Below are positions 54,007-61,030 of a stretch of 64,000 nucleotides of DNA, one piece after another. This DNA comes from Paramicrobacterium sp051513965 (GTDB lineage Bacteria > Actinomycetota > Actinomycetes > Actinomycetales > Microbacteriaceae). Below the pieces are notes generated by a model, which searched no databases, was not told where the DNA came from, and worked only from the letters and a program-made list of their open reading frames with translations. The stretch covers positions 620,001-684,000 of the forward strand of contig NZ_CP195847.1 of the NCBI RefSeq assembly GCF_051513965.1. Direction: 5' to 3'. A program made the translations under genes and the position numbers. Every line of letters begins with the position of its first letter. The stretch's first letter is position 1.

Positions 54007-55545
54007 ATGGGTACCGCGTACGACTTCCTCAGCTCTCATCTGAAGACGATGGCTGCGCCGTACCTTTTTATCGGATCGGGGATTTCCAGGCGATACGCGG
54101 ACCTGCCTGATTGGGAGGGCCTCCTAAGGCACTTTGCTGCTTTTACTAGCCACCCGTACGAATACTACCGCGGCCTGGCTTCAGGCGATCTCCCCAAGAC
54201 CGCCTCACTGCTAGCTAATGAGTTTTACTCAGTGTGGTGGTCTGATAAGCGTTTCTCAGATTCGAGAGACAGGTATGGCACTGAGGTTACTGATCCCTCA
54301 TCAGCCTTAAAGATCGAAGTAGCAAGGTATTTCGAGGAAGCGATTGAAGGATTCAAGCCGACGGCCGAGTATGCTTCCGAATTCGCGCTCCTGCAGAGTG
54401 CAAATGTCGAAGGAGTGATAACGACCAATTTCGACAGGCTGATGTCCGTTGTTTACCCTGACTACACCGTCTTCACCGGCCAAGATGAGTTGTTGTTCGC
54501 TGATCCCCAAGGCATCGCGGAGATCTACATGATTCACGGGTCGTCGCAACAGCCGCGCTCACTCGTTCTGACGGGGGAGGACTACGACGACTTCCAAGAG
54601 CGAGATGCGTACCTTGCCGCCAAACTGATGACCTTTTTTGTCGAGCACCCGATCGTTTTCCTTGGTTATAGCCTGAGTGACAACAACGTACTGGAGATAC
54701 TTCGCTCGCTGGTGAAGGCGATGCGCGGGAGCAACGCGAGCAAGCTTAAGGAGCGCCTTCTTTTCGTCAACTGGGACTCGGAAGCTTCCCCGGAGGTTCG
54801 TTCTCGAACCGTGCAGATCGAAGGTGGCCAAATCGAGGCCTTTGAGATCGTCGTCCCTGACTTCATCGACGTCTTTCGAGCCCTAGGATTGAAGGAAAGG
54901 GCTCTTCCGGCTCGTGTTCTCCGTCAGCTCAAGAATCAGATTTACGAACTGGTAAAAAGCAACGATCCTGACGGTCGACTCGTGCAGGTTTCCGACATTG
55001 AGTCGGCCTCGGATCAGCTTGACGTGGTGTTCGGTGTTGGCGCCAAGATGACAGTCAAAGGGATCATTGGCCTGTCTCGCTGGGACCTCGTTGATGATGT
55101 GCTCGGTTCGCCAGACCGCGGGCTTCCTAGTGACCAGGTGATCACTGAGGCGTTCGGGAGTTCCTTCGCGAGCAACTGGTACGTGCCTTACTGGAAGCAT
55201 CTCCGGCAAGGTGGATTCCTCGATGAGGCGGGGGACTTGTTGCCGCAGGTTGAGGTCCCGTCCAAAATTCACTCCTATATCTCCCGAGAGACCAAGAACC
55301 TTGGGAAACGCTCTCTCCCACCCGGTGAGACCTTTCAAGATGTGCTCGACCGTCAGGGAGAGGACTGGATTCTTGGCCGCCCTTGGTCGTTGCTCGACGA
55401 GACCCGCGACGGTGAGGGCTTGCGAGAGTACCTGAACAACAACCGAAGCTATCGTCAGCAGTCCTACTACCTCACGCAGTACGCCAAGTTGGCCGTGACT
55501 CTCGACTGGCTGATGTACGGACCCCCGAACGAGGCCAAATCATGA
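54007..55545 (+). CDS. SIR2-like domain protein, candidate antiphage NADase
   Basis: A 512-residue cytoplasmic protein. The N-terminal half is a SIR2-family fold of the bacterial defence type: FIGSGISRRYADLPDWEGLL (about 21-40), TTNFD at 139-143, the catalytic-type histidine H177 in MIHGSS, and VFLGYSLSDNNV. Such domains in Thoeris, DSR and related systems destroy NAD+ on infection. The C-terminal half (about 290-512) is helical and unassigned, perhaps a sensor. Its stop overlaps the next gene (ATGA), so it belongs to a three-gene operon. Codon use and base content are more AT-rich than the upstream relaxase, indicating transfer. Confidence 0.85.
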   Translation: MGTAYDFLSSHLKTMAAPYLFIGSGISRRYADLPDWEGLLRHFAAFTSHPYEYYRGLASGDLPKTASLLANEFYSVWWSDKRFSDSRDRYGTEVTDPSSALKIEVARYFEEAIEGFKPTAEYASEFALLQSANVEGVITTNFDRLMSVVYPDYTVFTGQDELLFADPQGIAEIYMIHGSSQQPRSLVLTGEDYDDFQERDAYLAAKLMTFFVEHPIVFLGYSLSDNNVLEILRSLVKAMRGSNASKLKERLLFVNWDSEASPEVRSRTVQIEGGQIEAFEIVVPDFIDVFRALGLKERALPARVLRQLKNQIYELVKSNDPDGRLVQVSDIESASDQLDVVFGVGAKMTVKGIIGLSRWDLVDDVLGSPDRGLPSDQVITEAFGSSFASNWYVPYWKHLRQGGFLDEAGDLLPQVEVPSKIHSYISRETKNLGKRSLPPGETFQDVLDRQGEDWILGRPWSLLDETRDGEGLREYLNNNRSYRQQSYYLTQYAKLAVTLDWLMYGPPNEAKS

Positions 55546-56411
55546 GCGTGGTGGAAAGCCAGGCGGCAGCAGCCTCGGCACTGCTTTCGGCACCCGTCCT
55601 CCGCTCTGCGATGCGAGACGGCCCCGCGTCGAAGTTGGCGAATCGCACCATTTCAAGTCTTGTTGAGAGTGGTCTAGCCCTTGGCGCATCTACTGTTCGA
55701 ACACTGATCTGGCGTTGTGACCGATGGCTCTCGCGCCACTACCGTAACGATCTTGTCTACCGTAGGGCCGTTCTCAGTCAGATGATTCCTTGGAGCGGCG
55801 GCGTTCTCCTGCCGGAGTTCAGGGTCGGTCGATCCATCGTCGACTTCTTGGCCGTGACAGACTCGTTGCACGCCGTCGAGATCAAGAGTGACCTCGACAA
55901 CACTTCCCGGCTCGAAAGTCAACTACACGATTACAGCAAAGTCGCACCCTTGGTGTCAGTTATGGCATCAAAGCGCGTAGTGGAACGAGTGCTCGCAATC
56001 CCGGAGTTCCAGACTATTGGTCTTCACTGGCTTGATGTGAACGGTCGCGTGGAGACCGTCCGCGATGCGAAGTTTAGAAGTGAGCTTCTTGATTCAGAGA
56101 TCTTAATGCGGTCCCTTCGTCGCGCAGAGTATCTCAGAGTTCTGTCCGCTCTTGGTTCTACTGTTCCCGAACTCCCGAACACGCGGGTTTTCTCATATGC
56201 GCTAGCAGCCTCCCGAAATCTGGACCCGCTTGTTTTCCACAACGCGGTCGCCGAGCAGCTGAGAGAGCGAAAGCCACGGGCTGGCCGGTCACTGATCGCT
56301 CGATTGCCTGAGCCGGTGCGGCCCGCCGTCTTAAAGCTCGATCCGACGAGACAGCAGATATCCAGTCTTCAGGATTGGATGAACCAGGAGGTTGCAAATG
56401 TATATGCCTAG
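55542..56411 (+). CDS. sce7726 family protein with PD-(D/E)xK-like motif
   Basis: A 289-residue protein. The middle shows a nuclease-like core: LPEFRVGRSIVDFLAVTDSLHAVEIKSD with E92, D101 and E113-I-K115, preceded by a helical N-terminus (RRAVLSQMIPWSGGVL) and followed by helical DNA-binding-like segments. The pattern is that of the sce7726 family, proteins of unknown function often encoded with sce7725. It is translationally coupled to the SIR2 gene (ATGA) and overlaps the sce7725 gene by 14 bases, so the three products probably work together. Confidence 0.78.
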   Translation: MSVVESQAAAASALLSAPVLRSAMRDGPASKLANRTISSLVESGLALGASTVRTLIWRCDRWLSRHYRNDLVYRRAVLSQMIPWSGGVLLPEFRVGRSIVDFLAVTDSLHAVEIKSDLDNTSRLESQLHDYSKVAPLVSVMASKRVVERVLAIPEFQTIGLHWLDVNGRVETVRDAKFRSELLDSEILMRSLRRAEYLRVLSALGSTVPELPNTRVFSYALAASRNLDPLVFHNAVAEQLRERKPRAGRSLIARLPEPVRPAVLKLDPTRQQISSLQDWMNQEVANVYA

Positions 56412-57336
56412 GCTTAGGGCACGGCAGCATGAGGTCTTTGCTGTTCGAAACTGCGCCTCAAGTTTTGCTGCATCTTCGCGTGTCGTACCGATTCTTGAGC
56501 CGGTGGCCTCGCCAAACGAACTCTTTACCCGCAGGCTGGGAGCGATAGCTGACGAGGGGGCCAGTTGTGACCTCGTCCTTAACCCTTCGGTCGGTGATCT
56601 ACGTTCGAAGGGTAGTTGGAGAGCACTTGGCGATTACTACCTTGAGAACGATCTTCTCAAACATCACGGACTTGCCGTCCTCTCCAATGCTGACGCTGAT
56701 CACGCGGCGATGTCGCGTTGGATCAGTGAGGCCAGGGCCGCTGGTCATCAGTTCACGCTCGATATCGTTCATGAGCTGGATCTCTCCGTGACTCTGCAAG
56801 GGGCGACGTATCACGGAGTTCGATGGAACATTGCCGAGGATCGGACGGTCCCGGCGTCATATGGTCTGCCCCTCGGAGGCCTTCCGGTGGTCTGGGCGAG
56901 CGACCCGTTTCCTTCTCTGCCGCGCAATCGAGAGTATGTCGGCCGTGAAGAGGGGATCTTCAGCACTCGCGTTGCCGGCTATAAGAGTGCAGGCTACCTC
57001 GGCGTCAGCGACTTCCTCACGCTTGGTAGGGGATTTCAGTCAGGAGGCGGTCCCGCCTATGCCGTGGTTATCCACTTCACCTATCAATCAGGTGATGTCG
57101 TCCGCCTGAAGCACTTCTGCTCCGATAGCAACGAGACTCAGGATGACCCGGCTGGGAAGTTCTTCGAGGCCCTCGAGAAGCTCATCGACTTCGTTGACGA
57201 AAGGGCGCTCCCTACTAACCTAGGAATCGACGGGTTCCGCGATCTGTATCAGCGTCAGCACTTTCCCGGGCTTGGCAAGGTCAAGGAGTTGTCGATCATG
57301 AATCACATGTTGGTTATGCAGGACGCGATTATCTAG
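56398..57336 (+). CDS. sce7725 family protein
   Basis: A 312-residue protein. ATG 56398 has AGGAGG seven bases upstream, inside the end of the previous gene. It begins with YMPRLRARQHEVFAVRN and soon has RVVPILEPVASPN, typical of sce7725 proteins and of beta-barrel beta-protein families named in phage-defence screens. Later parts are ALGDYYLENDLL, VHELDLSVTLQG, and GVSDFLTLGRGFQSGGGPAYAVVIHFTY. No catalytic motif is evident. Last gene of the SIR2-sce7726-sce7725 cassette. Confidence 0.78.
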   Translation: MYMPRLRARQHEVFAVRNCASSFAASSRVVPILEPVASPNELFTRRLGAIADEGASCDLVLNPSVGDLRSKGSWRALGDYYLENDLLKHHGLAVLSNADADHAAMSRWISEARAAGHQFTLDIVHELDLSVTLQGATYHGVRWNIAEDRTVPASYGLPLGGLPVVWASDPFPSLPRNREYVGREEGIFSTRVAGYKSAGYLGVSDFLTLGRGFQSGGGPAYAVVIHFTYQSGDVVRLKHFCSDSNETQDDPAGKFFEALEKLIDFVDERALPTNLGIDGFRDLYQRQHFPGLGKVKELSIMNHMLVMQDAII

Positions 57337-57340
57337 ATTT

Positions 57341-57352
57341 CGTGTCGACACG
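57341..57352. terminator. Short palindrome between convergent genes
   Basis: CGTGTCGACACG is a perfect 12-base palindrome, extendable by one or two A-T pairs, five bases after the sce7725 stop and 11 bases before the end of the opposing gene. It may help to end transcription from both sides; the stem is short. Confidence 0.3.
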
Positions 57353-57362
57353 AGACGTCACT

Positions 57363-57716
57363 TCAGTCGTCAGATTGTGATTCGCTTGCTCGCTTAACGA
57401 TGCCCTTGGCGACCGGCTTCAGAGGTCTCCAGTCAATGCCGCTGCCTCGCCAATAGCGGTCATATTCCGCCTCGATCTCAGACTTCAGCTCGTCCAATTG
57501 AGCGTAACTCGCTTGCTCAGACTTGGACAGGCCTGGACCCTTCATCTGTTCTCTGTACGCATCAAGCTTCTCCTGAATTTGGCGCAAGGCTATACCAGCA
57601 GCGCTGCTGAAACCTCTTATGTGGCCGTCATCATGATGATCGCTCAGTATCTGTCGAGCAGACTCTTCTGCAGCATCCCGCAGGAACTCACCTGCCTTTT
57701 GAAAGTGACTGCTCAC
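57363..57716 (-). CDS. Hypothetical coiled-coil protein
   Basis: A 117-residue protein starting at GTG 57716 with AGGAG just upstream. It is helical and charged, with a coiled-coil-like centre (ALRQIQEKLDAYREQMKGPGLSKSEQASYAQLDELKSEIEAEY, a stretch of about 45 residues from position 43). No family is recognised. It follows the nuclease-like gene by about 95 bases on the same strand and could be its partner. Confidence 0.6.
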   Translation of the reverse strand: MSSHFQKAGEFLRDAAEESARQILSDHHDDGHIRGFSSAAGIALRQIQEKLDAYREQMKGPGLSKSEQASYAQLDELKSEIEAEYDRYWRGSGIDWRPLKPVAKGIVKRASESQSDD

Positions 57717-57812
57717 TACACTCCTGCTTCGATTCTGCTAGCCCGCCGAGGCTGCCAGCCTAGATCAATCTGCCTTCGTCGCGCCGATTCCGCGGGCAAA
57801 CACCATCGTGTT

Positions 57813-58838
57813 TCAAAACGGAGTCTCGGCGTTCGTTGACCACGGACTGCTTGGCGTTGGTGGCAACGCGCCTTCTGGCAGCGGTAAGTTTGCGACGACG
57901 TAGAGGTTCAAGATGTCGTCGCGATCCATGAACATGATCTGGCTGCGCTTGTGGGCGTCGAGAGCGTTGCCGAGCCAGTTGCGGGCTGCTTTGGTGATCT
58001 CGCCACCCGCGACAATGAAGGCGTGATCGACCAAGACCCGACGGTTGGTTTCGGGATCGAAGATCTCGTGTGCCAACATCATGAGCGCCTGGTTGTGGAT
58101 CTCAGCCATGTTGGCGTTACCCGTCTTGGTTACCCCCGAAGCGTCGAGCTTGCCCTTCTTCGTTTGGATGCCGAAGTAGAGAATGTGCTGCGTCGGCAAG
58201 GTGTAGCGCATCCAAATGTCCTTGCCGTACTCCAGGGCCTTGTCCTTGTGCCCGGCGGCAGTGATGCGGTGGTAGCCAAGTTGCCTGAACATCGGGAGTA
58301 GTACCTCTTCGATGAGGTCATCCTCGCTGCACTGGTCGAGGTACGCCGTCAGGAGCTGCCGTCGCTCCAGCTCAGCCTTGCTGAAGGGGCGGTGGGGGTT
58401 GGCGGCAAGGATGGTCACGGTCTGGGTGCCGACATGACGGAGGTAGCAGTGGTTGTCCTCGCCATAGAACGCCTCGAAACCTTCGCGGCCAAGAATCTCA
58501 TTGAGTTGCGCGAGCGCCCGAGGGCGGTCGGACCCTTCGTTGAGCCGATCGGCCGGGCTCATCAGCTGGTCGATGAGGCGGCAGAAGATCTCTGGCGGGC
58601 GGTTGGGTCCGTCGTGCGGCCCGGCCAGCATCTGTTCCAACACATCTGCCACCCAGCGGTGCCGAGTTGAACCGTCATGCTGGTACTCCGTTTCCAGCTC
58701 CTGGAAGAACTCGGTGATGTACATGCTGGACCGATACGGGAAGTACTTGGCTTCGTCCTCATTTTCAGCGTCGTCACGGCCCGTGTTGCCCACGATGAGG
58801 TCAGCAAGAGCTTCGAGGTTGCGGCGCTTGAACTTCAC
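57813..58838 (-). CDS. Restriction-endonuclease-like protein (PD-(D/E)xK)
   Basis: A 341-residue protein. The N-terminal half is helical (YITEFFQELETEYQHDG). Around residues 173-230 a nuclease core is visible: EEVLLPMFRQLGYHRI, GKDIWMRY with D207, and FGIQTKKGKLD with Q225-T-K227, as in Mrr-like and related PD-(D/E)xK enzymes. A later part (NQALMMLAHEIFDPETNRRVLVDHAFIVAGGEITKAARNWL) resembles the end of type IV restriction-like proteins. The GTG start has no ribosome site but a GATAAT lies six bases before it, suggesting a leaderless message. Confidence 0.65.
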   Translation of the reverse strand: MKFKRRNLEALADLIVGNTGRDDAENEDEAKYFPYRSSMYITEFFQELETEYQHDGSTRHRWVADVLEQMLAGPHDGPNRPPEIFCRLIDQLMSPADRLNEGSDRPRALAQLNEILGREGFEAFYGEDNHCYLRHVGTQTVTILAANPHRPFSKAELERRQLLTAYLDQCSEDDLIEEVLLPMFRQLGYHRITAAGHKDKALEYGKDIWMRYTLPTQHILYFGIQTKKGKLDASGVTKTGNANMAEIHNQALMMLAHEIFDPETNRRVLVDHAFIVAGGEITKAARNWLGNALDAHKRSQIMFMDRDDILNLYVVANLPLPEGALPPTPSSPWSTNAETPF

Positions 58839-58941
58839 GGTGCCATTATCGCAAGTGAAGACGACAAGCTTCTGGACTCAGCAACGCTCGTGTGCCGCAG
58901 CTTGTGCACGGGGCGCTCCGGGTGTGCAGCACGAGGGGACG

Positions 58942-59328
58942 TCACAGCAAGTCTCTCGTGTGAGTCCAGACGGTCATCCGATGCACGTCGAACCGCTGAC
59001 AGATCGAGATTACGCTCTCGCCGTTCGCGCGTGCAGTTCGGATAGCGTCCACTTGGCTCTCCGTCAGGGGTGTTCTAGCCCGTCTCCTAGGGTTCGCGAC
59101 GACTCCCGGCTCGTCGTCAGTGGCGCCGTCTGGCTCGTCAACGATACGGAGTTTCGCCTGATTCCACGCGGAACTCAGCTGCTCGAACCTCTGCCAGGTG
59201 TTCGGTTTGAGTCCACCCGCGTCCACCCAGTTGCTCTTATCAAAAGCGCAATCGACGCTGGTGAGGCCGCCCGAGAGGGCGGCCTCACGCGTCTCCGGGC
59301 TCGCTGGAAAACCCGTGCTGACCGGCAT
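58942..59328 (-). CDS. Helix-turn-helix protein next to the serine recombinase
   Basis: A 128-residue protein whose last 45 residues form a resolvase-type HTH (LTESQVDAIRTARANGESV, then CQRFDVHRMTVW), as in Hin/PinR C-termini. The N-terminal 80 residues are low-conservation. It lies about 90 bases downstream of the disrupted recombinase and probably evolved as its accessory DNA-binding protein. No ribosome site is seen at ATG 59328, so the exact start is uncertain. Confidence 0.6.
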   Translation of the reverse strand: MPVSTGFPASPETREAALSGGLTSVDCAFDKSNWVDAGGLKPNTWQRFEQLSSAWNQAKLRIVDEPDGATDDEPGVVANPRRRARTPLTESQVDAIRTARANGESVISICQRFDVHRMTVWTHTRDLL

Positions 59329-59417
59329 GTTTATGGGCAGTGTGGGGGAGCTCGAGTAGGTTCTCCTTGTCTCTCAGCCGGGGTGGTTCTACTAAGGCGA
59401 CTAGGGTCTCCGGGGTC

Positions 59418-60954
59418 TTATCCGGGTTGGGTGATGGTCGCGAAGGGCTCGTTGAGCTCGGAGCGGATCTGGCCGCGTTCGGGGCCGAGGAAGATCCCGG
59501 AGAAGATGGCCTGGTTGAGTTGCTTGCGCACCGTGACGGACGCGTTCGTGTAGGTGGCCTGGACGTCTTGGAGCAGGTCGAGGGCGTCACGGACGCGCTG
59601 GCGGATCTCGGTGTTCTCCGACTCCAGCTTCGCCTTCTCGCGAGCGAGATTCGCCTGTTCGGTGTTGAGTCGTCGCTGGTGGGTGAGGAATACCTCTCGG
59701 TCGATGGCGTCGGCGTAGTATGCCTCGAGCAGCTTGGCCTGATTCGCCTCCACCGTCTGGGCCTCGATGGCGATCACCTGGAGCCGCTGGTTGTTGACTG
59801 CCTGTTGCCGGTGGAGTTTGGCGAGCACGATCTGTTCGATGCGTTCACGCTGGCCGGGGTTCAACTCGATCGTCCGGTAGAGGTATTCGACCCGTTGCTC
59901 GACTTCGGCGATGGGCAGGACTTTGCGTTGCTGGCAGGTAGCCTCGCGGCGGCGGTGACACACGTAGTACTCGTAGTGGTGGCCGTGCCCGGTGCGGGTG
60001 TGCTGCACGAGCAGTCGCCTGCCGCACTCGATGCAGAACACGGTCCCTTTGAGGTAGTGGTCATGTTCCCGTGAGCGTTCCCCGTTACGACGGGACGTGA
60101 GGATGTCTTGCACGGTCGCCCAGGTCACCGGGTCGATCAGGGGCTCGTGTCGTCCGGGGTGCTCGATGCCGTTGTGGACGACGACGCCCTTGTAATAGGG
60201 GCGACGCAGCAGCCGGTGCAGCCCGTTCACTGTCAGCGGTCCTGCTGGGGGTGTTCGGTCCAGGTCTGGTCGTCAGCCCGCGGGTCTCGAGCTCTGCGGC
60301 GAGGCGGGTGACGCTCCACTCGCCGGTGGCGTAGGAGTGGAAAGCCCAGATGATGTGCTCGGCCCGTTCCGGGTCGATCGTGATGGCGCGGACCTCGCGG
60401 CCATCCGTGAATTGACGCTCGTGGAGATAGCCGAGCGGTGCCCGCCCTGGCGTTCCTCCGTGAATGGCCTTCTGTCGCATTCCCTTCATCACCTCGGTGG
60501 CGAGGTTCTGGGAGTAGAACTCTGCGATCGATGCCATGATCCCATGCAGCAGCTTCCCGGAGGGGGTCGTGCTGATCGCCTCGGTCGTGGAGACTAGGTA
60601 GGCACCGGTGTTCTGGATGGTCCTGGTGATCGCTGCGTCATCGGCGCGGTTACGGGCGAGGCGGTCGATCTTGTGCACGATCACGAAGTCCACCGGACGA
60701 TCCTGGATGTACTCCAGCATCCGTTGCAGCTCTGGCCGCTCGATCGACCTGCCCGAGCGTCCGCGTTCGACGAACTCGGCGACGATGAGCGCGCCCATCT
60801 CCAACGCCCGCCGTCGGTTCGCCTCCCGCTGCGCTGGGATCGACAGCCCCTCCGGCTCAGCCCCGTGGTGGGCCTGATCGAGGGTGGACACGCGGACATA
60901 GGACACGGCCCGAAGCGGAGACAACGGACTCTCTGTTGTTGTGATAGCAGTCAT
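59418..60954 (-). pseudogene. Large serine recombinase disrupted by a frameshift
   Basis: The 5' part (60954 to about 60280) encodes the resolvase domain: SYVRVSTLDQ with the nucleophile serine, VHKIDRLARNRAD and the start of the recombinase domain (LAAELETRGLTTR). The 3' part (from about 60275 to 59418) continues in another frame with TPPAGPLTVNGL, RRPYYKGVVVHNG, a zinc ribbon (FCIECGRR, YVCHRRREATC) and coiled coil. The change of frame falls near 60270, at a CAGACCTGGACC stretch; a one-base insertion or two-base loss would restore one long protein. It diverges from the STAND gene, 76 bases away. Confidence 0.85.
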
Positions 60955-61030
60955 GCCCCTAACGCTCGCGGCGCGCAGCTGGCCACGCGCAGGAGAGTCC
61001 GTACGCATCAACTGCGTGTATCTTAGGATT

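Noticed and set aside
53795..54043. Small plus-strand frame bridging the relaxase end and the SIR2 gene
   Set aside because: It overlaps both genes, has no ribosome site, and its His/Arg/Gly-rich translation shows no domain.
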